NCBI GenBank assembly: GCA_964517465.1
Contig: CAZFEK010000022.1
Location: 1-64,000 of the forward strand
Source of the DNA: JACPUX01 sp964517465
Lineage (GTDB): Bacteria > Pseudomonadota > Gammaproteobacteria > Burkholderiales > Casimicrobiaceae
Length of the DNA stretch: 64,000 bases
Direction of reading: 5' to 3'
In this document: piece by piece, positions 17,128 through 25,137 of the stretch
Position numbering within the stretch: position 1 is the first letter of the stretch
Layout: each line of letters starts with the position of its first letter
The notes under the pieces: generated by a model
The model's database searches: none
Seen by the model: the letters and a program-made list of their open reading frames with translations, nothing else
Told to the model about the DNA's origin: nothing
Program-made: the position numbers and the translations under genes

Positions 17128-18344
17128 GGGCCGATTTTACCAGATGCCTTGTTGCGCCTTGCCCGAAGCCGAATTCCAGGCACTTGCCATTGCGGGCCGT
17201 AACCGACCAGTCCGGTGAGCATGCGCACCAGCCCGTAGGCCAGCCAGACCAAGGCTTTGTAAAGGCGCCCGCGCTCGGCCCAATCGGAAGGGGCTACTTG
17301 GCGCGAACCGCGAGCTTGCATATCGCAGATGCCTTGCATCAACTCGACAGCGAAACGAGTGTCGCGTGCGAACAAGTTAGCCTCGCGCGACAGCAGCAGG
17401 CTGAACGGATCGATGTTGCTCGATCCCACCGTAGCCCAGCGCCCGTCGATTACGGCCACTTTGGCGTGCATGAAGCTGTAGTGATGCTCGTGAATTTCGA
17501 TACCCGCCTGCAAGAAGCTCCCGTACAGGGCGCGCGTGGCGAAATGCAGCAGCAGGTACTCGACCCGACCCTGCAGAATCACGACCACGCGCACGCCGCG
17601 CGCGGCGGCCGCCATCAGAGCGTGGCGGAAGCGAATGCCAGGCAGGAAGTAGGCGTTGGCAATGATGATTTCCTGCTTGGCGGTGCGAATTGCGGCAAGG
17701 TAGGCGCTTTCGATCGTGCGTCGGTTGCGCAGGTTGTCTCGAATGAGGAATTTCGCGTCCTGATCGCCGACGCGCCGAGGGGTCTTGCGCTCGCCAAATA
17801 GCGGGTAGCTCGCCTGCTTGAGCGTGACGATTTCGACGATGCTCCAGAGCCGCTTCATGGTTTCGACGATCGCCCCCAGGGCGGGGCCTTCCACCGAGAC
17901 TGCAAAGTCCACGCGCGGCGGCACCTGGCCCGGTGTGTTGTCGTCGGCGATGATATTGATGCCGCCGACGAAGGCGATGCGTCCATCCACTTCGCAGAGT
18001 TTGCGATGCAAACGCCGCAAACGGTGCAGGCGAAAGTTCCAAGGGGCGATTTCGGGGCGGTAGAACGCAAAGCGCACGCCGCCGGCGGTCAGATCGTCCA
18101 CCATGTGGGAGGGCAAATAGTCGCGCGAGCCCCAGGCATCGACCAGAACATGGGTGGCGACTCCGCGTTTGGCAGCACGAATCAGGGCGCCGCTCACCGC
18201 ATGTCCGGCGGCATCGTCGGCGTAGATATAGGTTTCCAGGAATACCTCATGATCGGCGGCGTCGATGGCCGCGATCAGGGCAGGGAAGTACTCTGCTCCG
18301 TTGCGCAGCAGCTTGAGGCGGTGGCCGCCGACGAAGCGCTTCAT
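17124..18344 (-). CDS. clsB: Cardiolipin synthase B (phospholipase D family)
   Basis: Forms cardiolipin from phosphatidyl donors at the inner membrane. Two HKD catalytic motifs are visible: HRKLCEVDGRIAFVGG and HAKVAVIDGRWATVGSSNID. The 406-residue length and absence of the N-terminal helices of ClsA place it with ClsB. Its start overlaps the stop of the EEP-domain gene by 4 bp. This pairing is the same as E. coli ybhP-clsB, which supports both assignments. Confidence 0.92.
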   Translation of the reverse strand: MKRFVGGHRLKLLRNGAEYFPALIAAIDAADHEVFLETYIYADDAAGHAVSGALIRAAKRGVATHVLVDAWGSRDYLPSHMVDDLTAGGVRFAFYRPEIAPWNFRLHRLRRLHRKLCEVDGRIAFVGGINIIADDNTPGQVPPRVDFAVSVEGPALGAIVETMKRLWSIVEIVTLKQASYPLFGERKTPRRVGDQDAKFLIRDNLRNRRTIESAYLAAIRTAKQEIIIANAYFLPGIRFRHALMAAAARGVRVVVILQGRVEYLLLHFATRALYGSFLQAGIEIHEHHYSFMHAKVAVIDGRWATVGSSNIDPFSLLLSREANLFARDTRFAVELMQGICDMQARGSRQVAPSDWAERGRLYKALVWLAYGLVRMLTGLVGYGPQWQVPGIRLRARRNKASGKIGP

Positions 18345-19090
18345 CCCAGAGCGAAATCCGCGGTCAGCGCGGCGTGGTCCGACAGCCGCGAGCGCGGATT
18401 GGCGTAATGTACGCCCACGCCGCGCGCCACCAGACCACGGGCATAGATGCGGTCCAGCCGAAACACCGGCAGGACGGCAGGAAAGGTGCGCGCTGGGCGC
18501 CCTTTGACGGTTTCGAAGACCTCATGCACGTCCAAGCGTTGCGTCAACAAACGATTGGCTTTGTGTCGCCAATCGTTGAAATCCCCGGCGATCACCAAGG
18601 GAGCGTTTGCCGGCACCAAGGCCTCGATGCGCTCGCAAAGCGCTTGAATCTGCCATTGCCGGCCTTTCTCAAACAGGCCCAGATGGACGTTGATGCAGTG
18701 CAGCAAATCTTTTGCGCCCGGAATTTTCAGTTCGCAGTGCAGCAGCCCACGGCTTTCGAAGGCGTGGGCGGAAATATCCTCGTTGTCGATCGATTCGATC
18801 GGGAATCGAGTCAGCACAGCATTGCCGTGATGGCCATGGTCATACACAGCATTCTTGCCATAGGCGACTTCGCTCCACACCGAATCGGCGAGGAATTCGT
18901 GCTGGGGCTTCACCGGCCAATCCAAGTAGCGGTCCGCGTGGCGCGCGTTGGCGCCCACGACTTCCTGGAGGAAAACGACGTCGGCATGCAAGCCGTGCAG
19001 GCGCTCTCGCAGCTCGTGGATCACCATATGGCGATTGAGGTGCGAGAAGCCCTTGTGAATGTTGTAGGTGGCAACCCGAAAATGCGTCAT
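18341..19090 (-). CDS. Endonuclease/exonuclease/phosphatase-family hydrolase (YbhP-like)
   Basis: Metal-dependent hydrolase of the EEP superfamily. The active-site landmarks are TYNIHKG at the N-terminus, VVFLQEV with the metal-binding glutamate, NVHLGLF, the catalytic AGDFNDW and the closing SDHAALTADF. E. coli YbhP is encoded next to ClsB in the same arrangement. Its physiological substrate is not established, so I assign only the superfamily. The ATG has no strong ribosome site. Confidence 0.88.
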   Translation of the reverse strand: MTHFRVATYNIHKGFSHLNRHMVIHELRERLHGLHADVVFLQEVVGANARHADRYLDWPVKPQHEFLADSVWSEVAYGKNAVYDHGHHGNAVLTRFPIESIDNEDISAHAFESRGLLHCELKIPGAKDLLHCINVHLGLFEKGRQWQIQALCERIEALVPANAPLVIAGDFNDWRHKANRLLTQRLDVHEVFETVKGRPARTFPAVLPVFRLDRIYARGLVARGVGVHYANPRSRLSDHAALTADFALG

Positions 19091-19214
19091 TCAGCCTCTG
19101 GAGCGGACTAGGGGCACACCGCGAATCGATAATGGGGCGGCTGCCGCGGGCGATAACAGCGATTATATGGGGGCTCGCACTGGAGCCAACAGGGCAAGTG
19201 CGCTGAGGAGGGGC

Positions 19215-19245
19215 AAAAAAAAAGGCGCAACCATCAGGTTGCGCC
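19215..19245 (-). terminator. Rho-independent terminator of the candidate sRNA
   Basis: On the minus strand GGCGCAACC and GGTTGCGCC (19224-19245) form a perfect 9-bp stem with loop TGAT, followed by nine Ts (19223 down to 19215). On the plus strand no T-run follows, so it serves leftward transcription only. The only upstream leftward unit is the candidate sRNA. Confidence 0.92.
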
Positions 19246-19322
19246 AATATTCCACCATAGGAGGAGGATGGAGGAATTTGGCCCGCCGGAGAGAAGGAGG
19301 AGGCTCTATACAAGCGGACCGT
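19215..19322 (-). ncRNA. Candidate trans-acting sRNA with CCUCC (anti-Shine-Dalgarno) loops
   Basis: No protein gene occupies this interval, yet the minus strand carries a promoter-like sequence and a perfect terminator about 108 nt apart. Folded by hand, the RNA forms three hairpins. Hairpin 1 pairs 19314-19320 with 19280-19286 (GGUCCGC/GCGGGCC), extended by AGAG/CUCU, and its loop is CCUCCUCCUU. Hairpin 2 pairs 19269-19277 with 19249-19257 (AUUCCUCCA/UGGUGGAAU, one mismatch), and its loop is UCCUCCUCCUA. Hairpin 3 is the terminator. Exposed C/U-rich loops of this kind in known sRNAs pair with ribosome-binding sites of many mRNAs. Target and name are unknown. It is transcribed divergently from the OsmC-family gene. 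Confidence 0.75.
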
Positions 19323-19328
19323 GAGATA

Positions 19329-19357
19329 ATTCTGGCATATTGCACTGCACAACGCAA
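19329..19357 (-). promoter_or_regulatory. Promoter of the candidate sRNA
   Basis: Read on the minus strand, TTGCGT (19357-19352) and CAGAAT (19334-19329) are separated by exactly 17 bp, with TGC directly before the -10 as in extended -10 promoters. The predicted start is near 19322, a few bases before hairpin 1 of the sRNA. Confidence 0.55.
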
Positions 19358-19377
19358 GCAAAATGTTGCGGTGCGGC

Positions 19378-19392
19378 ATGATTTGGAATCAT
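19378..19392. promoter_or_regulatory. Inverted repeat upstream of the OsmC-family gene
   Basis: ATGATT and AATCAT flank TGG as a perfect inverted repeat, 34 bp before the OsmC-family start and about 20 bp upstream of the sRNA promoter. It could be an operator serving either or both divergent units. No T-run follows, so it is not a terminator. Confidence 0.35.
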
Positions 19393-19426
19393 CGTTTTCG
19401 GAAGCGCTGTTCGGAGGTGAAATGTG

Positions 19427-19852
19427 ATGAAAGCCCGCGTGAAATGGGTGGAGGGCATGAGTTTTGTTGCTGAATCCGGTAGCGGTCATGCCGTGGTCTT
19501 GGATGGAGCGCCGGACATCGGTGGGCGCAACCTCGGTGCCCGGCCGATGGAGCTTTTGCTCATGGGCACCGGCGGCTGCAGCGCCATCGATGTGATGCTC
19601 ATCCTCCAGAAGGCGCGCCAAGAAGTGGTCGACTGCGTAGTCGAACTCGAGGCCGAAAGGGCCGAGCACGACCCCAAGGTTTTTACCCGAATCCGTTTTT
19701 CTTACCGCATCAGCGGACGCAAGCTGAGCCGCCCGCATGTGGAACGCGCGGTCAAGCTATCGAAGGAGAAATATTGCTCGGCTTCAGTGATGCTCAGCAA
19801 GACCGCCGCGATCGAAACGGCGATCGAAGTGATCGACTTGACTGAGGCTTGA
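19427..19852 (+). CDS. OsmC/Ohr-family thiol peroxidase-like protein
   Basis: A 141-residue cytosolic protein of the OsmC fold, whose members reduce organic peroxides with a cysteine pair. The two cysteines are in place: GTGGCSAIDVMLIL and KYCSASVML. The sequence is nearer to the YhfA-like OsmC group than to Ohr, so peroxide reduction is an inference. I chose the ATG at 19427 because GGAGG lies 9 bp upstream; a GTG one codon earlier is possible. It is divergent from the candidate sRNA. Confidence 0.9.
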   Translation: MKARVKWVEGMSFVAESGSGHAVVLDGAPDIGGRNLGARPMELLLMGTGGCSAIDVMLILQKARQEVVDCVVELEAERAEHDPKVFTRIRFSYRISGRKLSRPHVERAVKLSKEKYCSASVMLSKTAAIETAIEVIDLTEA

Positions 19853-19884
19853 GCGGGCTGATCACCGGATTGTTGGCCCTCAGC

Positions 19885-20346
19885 TCAATGCTTGTGGCCA
19901 TGACCCTTCTGCATCCCCAGCCCTAGCCCTCTCACCTCGGCCTTAATCTCGACCGCGCTGGTTTTCTTGGCTTCGTCTTGGAAGGTCAGCGTGATCGGCA
20001 CGGTTTCCCCGTTGGCGAGCGGCGCCTTGAGCTCCATCAGCATGAGGTGGTAGCCTCCGGGCGCCAGGCGCACGGTTTTTCCCGCCGGCAGCGGCAAGCT
20101 CTTGATGGCGTGCATTTTCATGATCCCGTCCTTCATTTCCATGGCATGGATTTCGGCTATTTTCGCCACGGGTGAACTCGCTGCCACGAGCGTGAGATCT
20201 TTTTCTGCTTTGAGGTCCATAAAGGCGCCGGTCGCTTTCTGACCCTCCACCGTCCCTCGCACCCACGGCGTGTCGACCGAAACCTGTGCCGAGGCAGATG
20301 CGGACAATAAGCCCAAGACGAGGCCAAAGGCCCATGACTTCACCAT
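19885..20346 (-). CDS. Periplasmic copper chaperone PCu(A)C
   Basis: Small secreted protein that delivers Cu(I), commonly to cytochrome oxidase assembly. The signal peptide ends at SASAQ. The copper-binding histidine and methionine residues are present in EIHAMEMKDGIMKMHA and PGGYHLMLMELK, the H(M)-Xn-M-Xn-HxM arrangement of the family. The tail is histidine-rich (KGHGHKH) and may add metal sites. AGGAGA precedes the ATG at 20346. A longer frame upstream has no signal and is rejected. Confidence 0.92.
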   Translation of the reverse strand: MVKSWAFGLVLGLLSASASAQVSVDTPWVRGTVEGQKATGAFMDLKAEKDLTLVAASSPVAKIAEIHAMEMKDGIMKMHAIKSLPLPAGKTVRLAPGGYHLMLMELKAPLANGETVPITLTFQDEAKKTSAVEIKAEVRGLGLGMQKGHGHKH

Positions 20347-20426
20347 GAGATCTCCTGAAGTTGAAGGGAAACGAGAAGCCGCAGTATCCGCAAAACCGGA
20401 CGCTGCGCCTTGAGCCAAAACAAAGC

Positions 20427-21302
20427 TCACTCGCGCAAGAGGCGAATCAGGCTGGAGGTATCCCAGCGACCGCCGCCGCGCGCTTGAATTGCGGCGTAGA
20501 ACTGATCCACCAATGCGGTCACTGGAAGGGCGACATTCTTGGAGCGGGCTTCGGCCAGGCAAATCGACAAATCCTTGCGCATCCAATCCACCGCGAATCC
20601 AAAATCAAACTGGTCCGCAAGCATGGTAGCGCCGCGGTTGTCCATCTGCCAGCTTTGCGCTGCTCCCTTGCCGATCACGGCCAGCACTTGCTCCATATCG
20701 AGTCCGGCCTGCCGGCCAAAGTGGAGGGCTTCCGAAAGCCCCTGCAAGAGCCCGGCGATACAAATTTGATTCACCATCTTGGTAAGCTGGCCGGCGCCGC
20801 TCGGTCCCATCAGGGTCACCGCTTTGGCGTAGGCGCGAATGATCGGCTCGGCCCGCGCAAAGCTTGCCGCATCGCCGCCGACCATGATGGTGAGTTGGCC
20901 TTTTTCCGCCCCGACTTGTCCTCCGGACACCGGGGCGTCGAGAAAGTGCACTTCGCGTTTGCGCGCTTGCGCTTCGATTTCCCGCGCCACCTCCGCCGAG
21001 GCGGTAGTGTGGTCGACCAGTATGCTCCCGGGGCTCATGCCGACGAGAGCGCCATCGGCACCGAGTATCACCGCCCGAAGATCATCGTCGTTTCCGACAC
21101 AAGTCATGACCAGATCGGCGCCGCGCGCCGCCAGCGCGGGCGTGGCGGCAAAGCGGCCGCCGTGTTTGGCGACCCACTGTTCCGCTTTGGCCGGGCTGCG
21201 GTTGTAAACCGTAACCGTATGGCCTCCGGCTCGTAGATGCCCGGCCATGGGCGCACCCATGACGCCCAGGCCGATGAAAGCACAATTGCGAGGTTCATCC
21301 AT
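20427..21302 (-). CDS. Beta-hydroxyacid dehydrogenase (3-hydroxyisobutyrate / tartronate semialdehyde reductase family)
   Basis: NAD(P)-dependent oxidoreductase with the N-terminal nucleotide site GLGVMGAPMAGHL, the substrate motif DAPVSGGQVGAEKG and the catalytic lysine in GAGQLTKMVNQI. These are hallmarks of the beta-hydroxyacid dehydrogenases; the exact acid cannot be deduced. The start at 21302 leaves a 4-bp gap after the SemiSWEET stop and has GAGG upstream. It appears to be co-transcribed with the SemiSWEET and argH genes. Confidence 0.88.
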   Translation of the reverse strand: MDEPRNCAFIGLGVMGAPMAGHLRAGGHTVTVYNRSPAKAEQWVAKHGGRFAATPALAARGADLVMTCVGNDDDLRAVILGADGALVGMSPGSILVDHTTASAEVAREIEAQARKREVHFLDAPVSGGQVGAEKGQLTIMVGGDAASFARAEPIIRAYAKAVTLMGPSGAGQLTKMVNQICIAGLLQGLSEALHFGRQAGLDMEQVLAVIGKGAAQSWQMDNRGATMLADQFDFGFAVDWMRKDLSICLAEARSKNVALPVTALVDQFYAAIQARGGGRWDTSSLIRLLRE

Positions 21303-21306
21303 GAGT

Positions 21307-21579
21307 TCAGTCCTCATTGCTGGGGGTGGGACGCGAAAAACGCCACTTGAGGACCATCACCCATAGCGCCAGGACCAGCGTGACGCTGTTGGCGAAAACG
21401 ATGGGTGCAGCCCCGATGCTCAAGCCGTAGACCAGCCATAGGGCTACGCCTAGGCTAAAGATGGCGAACATGGCCCAGGAGACGTCCTCGGCCGTTCGCC
21501 GTCGATGGATGCGCCAAACCTGGGGCACGAATGCCAAGGTGGTCAGCGTTCCGGCCAAACCGCCAAGCCAATCGGTCAC
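21307..21579 (-). CDS. SemiSWEET-type sugar transporter
   Basis: A 90-residue membrane protein with three predicted helices and the PQ-loop motif FVPQVWRI in the first helix. SemiSWEETs work as dimers and transport sugars by facilitated diffusion; others in the family are uncharacterised. It sits 9 bp after argH on the same strand and 4 bp before the hydroxyacid dehydrogenase. The cargo is unknown. Confidence 0.85.
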   Translation of the reverse strand: MTDWLGGLAGTLTTLAFVPQVWRIHRRRTAEDVSWAMFAIFSLGVALWLVYGLSIGAAPIVFANSVTLVLALWVMVLKWRFSRPTPSNED

Positions 21580-21588
21580 CTGGATGCC

Positions 21589-22989
21589 CTATTCCCCAAG
21601 CCCTTGACGCGCGGCGGCGACGGCGGCGCGCACTTGCGCCGGCGCGGTGCCGCCCGGATGCGATCGGCTAGCTACCGAACCCTCCAGCGACAGCACTGCC
21701 GAGACGTCTTCGTCGATCGCCGGGGAAAAGCCGCGCAACTCGGCCAAGGAGAGCTCGGCCAGGTCGCAGCCTTTGGCTTCGGCGTGGCGCACGGCCCGGG
21801 CAACGATTTCATGAGCGTCCCGAAACGGCACGCCGCGCTTGACCAGGTAGTCGGCAAGATCGGTGGCGGTCGCAAAGCCTTCGCGGGCGGCGGCGCGCAT
21901 GCGCTCGACGTTGACTTCGATGCCTCCGATCAGGTCGGCATAGATGCGCAGCGTCTGAGTGAGGGTGTCCACGGTGTCGAAGAGCGGTTCTTTGTCTTCT
22001 TGGTTGTCCTTGTTGTAGGCCAGGGGCTGGCCTTTCATCAGGGTCAGGAGCGCAACCAGGTGGCCATTCACGCGCCCGGTTTTGCCCCGCACCAGTTCTG
22101 GCACATCCGGGTTTTTCTTCTGCGGCATGATGCTCGATCCAGTGCAGAAGCGGTCGGCGAGGCGCACGAAACCGAAGCGCGGGTTCATCCAAAGGATCAG
22201 CTCTTCGGATAGCCGCGACAAATGGGTCATGGTCAGCGCGCTTGCGGCGACGAATTCGATGGCGAAGTCTCGATCGGATACGGCGTCGAGCGAATTGGCG
22301 CAGATGCCGTCGAAGCCGAGTTCCCGCGCCACCTGATCGCGAGCGATGGGGTAACTCGTTCCGGCCAGGGCCGCTGCGCCCAAAGGCAAGCGGTTCAGGC
22401 GCCGGCGGCAATCCTGGAAGCGCTCGCGGTCGCGCTGGCACATCTCGAAGTAGGCCATCAAATGGTGGCCCAGGGTAACGGGTTGCGCGACCTGCAGATG
22501 GGTAAACCCGGGCATGATGGTTTCCGCGTGGCCCTCGGCCAAATCAAGCAAGGCCCGCTGTAGCCCGGCGATGAGCGCCAGCACTTCGTCGATCGCGGCG
22601 CGAAGCCACAAGCGGACATCGGTGGCGACTTGGTCGTTGCGCGAACGGGCGGTGTGCAAGCGCTTGCCAGCGTCGCCCACCAGCGCGGTGAGGCGCTTCT
22701 CCAGATTAAAATGTACGTCTTCGAGGTCGCGCGACCACTGGAACTCGCCGCGGGCAATTTCTTGCCGAATCTGCCCAAAACCCCGCTCGATATCGGCGAG
22801 GTCGGTGGCGGAGATCACCCCGCAAGCCTTGAGCATTCGGGCGTGGGCCAGAGATCCGGCGACATCGAACTCGGCCAAGCGGTAGTCGAAATCAATCGAG
22901 GCGGTGTATCGTTTCACCAATTCGGCCACTGGTTCGCTGAACCGGCCGGACCAACCGCCGGTCGGGGATGGAGTCGATTCGTCTTGCAT
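21589..22989 (-). CDS. argH: Argininosuccinate lyase
   Basis: Last step of arginine biosynthesis, splitting argininosuccinate into arginine and fumarate. The family signature is GSSIMPQKKNPDVPELVRGK; SRNDQVATDVRLWLR and TSYPIARDQVA are further conserved stretches. With the ATG at 22989 the protein has 466 residues, the usual length; the frame runs on upstream but that part is not conserved-looking. It is divergent from algZ, recalling the argH / algZ-algR neighbourhood of Pseudomonas. Confidence 0.96.
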   Translation of the reverse strand: MQDESTPSPTGGWSGRFSEPVAELVKRYTASIDFDYRLAEFDVAGSLAHARMLKACGVISATDLADIERGFGQIRQEIARGEFQWSRDLEDVHFNLEKRLTALVGDAGKRLHTARSRNDQVATDVRLWLRAAIDEVLALIAGLQRALLDLAEGHAETIMPGFTHLQVAQPVTLGHHLMAYFEMCQRDRERFQDCRRRLNRLPLGAAALAGTSYPIARDQVARELGFDGICANSLDAVSDRDFAIEFVAASALTMTHLSRLSEELILWMNPRFGFVRLADRFCTGSSIMPQKKNPDVPELVRGKTGRVNGHLVALLTLMKGQPLAYNKDNQEDKEPLFDTVDTLTQTLRIYADLIGGIEVNVERMRAAAREGFATATDLADYLVKRGVPFRDAHEIVARAVRHAEAKGCDLAELSLAELRGFSPAIDEDVSAVLSLEGSVASRSHPGGTAPAQVRAAVAAARQGLGE

Positions 22990-23118
22990 GCGGGGAGTGC
23001 TTCGATAAAATGGGTCTTCAGAACGGGGCAATTTTTGCCGGCTCGCTTGATGCGGCCCGGCGCCGCGTGGTCTGTGGCAGGGAGTAAGGGACGCGCCGCT
23101 CTGTGAGCCGCGAAACAG

Positions 23119-24153
23119 ATGGCACCGATTATAAAGCAAAACGATCAGAACCTCGGTCTTCCGGACTTCCGTAATCTGGGAGTGGTCCTACGTCTGCTGG
23201 CGCTGGCAGGCTGGTGCGCCTTGGCGGTGGCGATTCTGCACGTTCGGCAAGGACAGGACTTCTTGCCCGTGGTCGCCGAGATTGGGGCGGCCATGGTGCC
23301 TTACCTGCTGGGCATCCTGGTGCTGCTTTTCGTCCTTTCTCCCGGGCTTTCTCGGTTGTCGCTGCGCGCAGGCGGGCTGTGCGTGATCGGGCTGTCGATG
23401 TTGGTGGCTTTGGGCCTGCACCGGCTGGACCCCGGCTATCTTCTCGACCCGCCAGGCACGGGATTGCGGCGGGCTATACTGGCAGCCATGGGCGCGGCGG
23501 TCGCTTTGGGTTATCTGCAGTTGCGCGCCCGAGCGCTTTCGCCGGCCATCGCCGAGGCGAGACTTCAGGCATTGCAGGCGCGCATCCGCCCGCACTTTCT
23601 TTTCAACAGTCTGAATGCCGTTTTGTCTTTGATCCGGTCCGATCCGCGCAGGGCCGAAACGGCGCTGGAGGACCTATCCGACCTTTTTCGGGTGCTGATG
23701 CGCGACAATCGCGAACTGACCACCCTTGCCGCCGAAGTGGAGCTTTGCCGGGAGTACCTGGGGCTGGAAGAATTGCGCCTGGGTGACCGGCTGCAGGTCG
23801 AATGGCATATCGAAAAGATGCCTGGCGACGCCCTGGTGCCGCAATTACTCCTTCAGCCTTTGCTGGAAAATGCCGTATATCACGGAATCGAGCCTTCCAG
23901 CGAGCCAGGGGTGGTAGCGATCAACATTTTCGACCGGCGCGGAGAAGTCCACGCGATCCTCAGGAACCCATACCGGCGGCAGGGCAACCATCACGCCGGC
24001 AACAAAATGGCGCTCGAGAATATCCGCGAGCGCCTGGCCCTACATTTCGATGCCGAAGCGAGCCTCAACACCCAGATCACCGGCGAAACCTATCAGGTCC
24101 ATATCGTTTTGCCCTATCGGAAGGCGGATTCGGGAACAGGGAGCATGGCATGA
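23119..24153 (+). CDS. algZ: LytS/AlgZ-family sensor histidine kinase
   Basis: Membrane histidine kinase of the LytS type. The N-terminal half has about four helices (residues 25-150) and no obvious sensing domain. The phosphoacceptor histidine is in RPHFLFNSLNAV, and the ATPase part shows LLLQPLLENAVYHG and GNKMALENIRERL. The stop overlaps the response-regulator start (ATGA). The pair resembles AlgZ/FimS-AlgR, which controls surface traits in Pseudomonas; targets here are unknown. Confidence 0.88.
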   Translation: MAPIIKQNDQNLGLPDFRNLGVVLRLLALAGWCALAVAILHVRQGQDFLPVVAEIGAAMVPYLLGILVLLFVLSPGLSRLSLRAGGLCVIGLSMLVALGLHRLDPGYLLDPPGTGLRRAILAAMGAAVALGYLQLRARALSPAIAEARLQALQARIRPHFLFNSLNAVLSLIRSDPRRAETALEDLSDLFRVLMRDNRELTTLAAEVELCREYLGLEELRLGDRLQVEWHIEKMPGDALVPQLLLQPLLENAVYHGIEPSSEPGVVAINIFDRRGEVHAILRNPYRRQGNHHAGNKMALENIRERLALHFDAEASLNTQITGETYQVHIVLPYRKADSGTGSMA

Positions 24154-24920
24154 CCGAAGCACCGCCGCTGCGAATACTGGTGGTCGACGACGAGGCGCCG
24201 GCAAGGCGCCGCTTGCGCGAGATCCTCGGGGATTGCGCCGAATCACTGCCGCTCACCGTGGTGGGCGAGGCAGAAAACGGCCGTCAAGCGATCGAGCTCT
24301 TGGGCAATACCTCGGCCGACCTGGTCTTGGCGGACATTCATATGCCCGATATGGATGGCTTGGAGCTCGCCCGCCACGCCCTCAAACTCCCGCAGCCGCC
24401 GGCCTTGGTGTTCACTACCGCACATTCCGAGCATGCTCTGGAGGCCTTCGAAGTCAACGCCATCGACTATTTGACCAAGCCGGTCAAAGCCCAGCGGCTA
24501 CTCGCAGCGCTGCAGAAGACCCCCCGGCGCCGCCCGCTCCCGGAGGCCACGCTGGATCGTCTGACCGATGTGGCACGGCGGTTCCTGAGTGTGACCGAGC
24601 GCAGCCGGGTAATCTTGGTGCCAGTGGATGAAGTCGTTTACCTCAAAGCCGAGCTAAAGTACGTCACGGTGCGAACCGCGGCCCGCGAATACCTGATCGA
24701 GGAGAGCTTGACGCGTCTGGAACAGGAATTCGGCGAGCGCCTGGTGCGCATCCATCGCAATTGCTTGGTGGCGAGGTCGTTTGTCCGCGGTTTTGAGCGC
24801 CGCACCGGTCCCGAGGGTGAATCGCGCTGGGAGGTACTGCTCAACAGCGTCAGCGAAACGCTGCCGGTGAGCCGTCGCCAGCAGCATGTCGTGCGCGAAC
24901 TGGGCGGCACACGCTATTGA
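24150..24920 (+). CDS. algR: LytTR-family response regulator
   Basis: The 256-residue protein has a receiver domain with the acidic pocket VVDDEAPARRRL, phosphoacceptor aspartate in VLADIHMPDMDG, and switch residues FTTAHSEHALEAFEV plus the lysine of YLTKP. A C-terminal LytTR DNA-binding domain follows (VVYLKAELKYVTVRT, RIHRNCLVARS). It is coupled to the kinase by a 4-bp overlap. Regulators of this type bind direct repeats upstream of surface-polymer and motility genes. Confidence 0.9.
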   Translation: MTEAPPLRILVVDDEAPARRRLREILGDCAESLPLTVVGEAENGRQAIELLGNTSADLVLADIHMPDMDGLELARHALKLPQPPALVFTTAHSEHALEAFEVNAIDYLTKPVKAQRLLAALQKTPRRRPLPEATLDRLTDVARRFLSVTERSRVILVPVDEVVYLKAELKYVTVRTAAREYLIEESLTRLEQEFGERLVRIHRNCLVARSFVRGFERRTGPEGESRWEVLLNSVSETLPVSRRQQHVVRELGGTRY

Positions 24921-25137
24921 TGTCCGCAATGTTCCAGCGTGTAGCATACTTGGAGATGGAATTGGCAGAGGAAAAGGTCTTGGGAGATTCACCATGGGGC
25001 TCCCCCCCTGGTTCCGAGCCGGGCGGCGACGAGGGGCTCCTCCCCTTGTGGGCGCAAGGCTCGGTGGTGGGCGCCCGCAAGCGATGCGGTGCGTTTTGGC
25101 TCCGGCTCCGCCGGCACAAGTAAAGGAAATCTCCCCG
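24921..25137. other. Gap between algR and the PfkB kinase
   Basis: A 67-codon frame begins at an ATG overlapping the algR stop (24920) and ends at 25123, but it has no recognisable motif and its second half is arginine- and glycine-rich as expected for noncoding high-GC DNA. I leave it unannotated. An AAGGAAA site for the next gene lies at the end of the gap. Confidence 0.3.

Noticed and set aside
24920..25123. 67-codon frame overlapping the algR stop
   Set aside because: Stop-start overlap is attractive, but no motif or repeat is seen and the second half looks noncoding.
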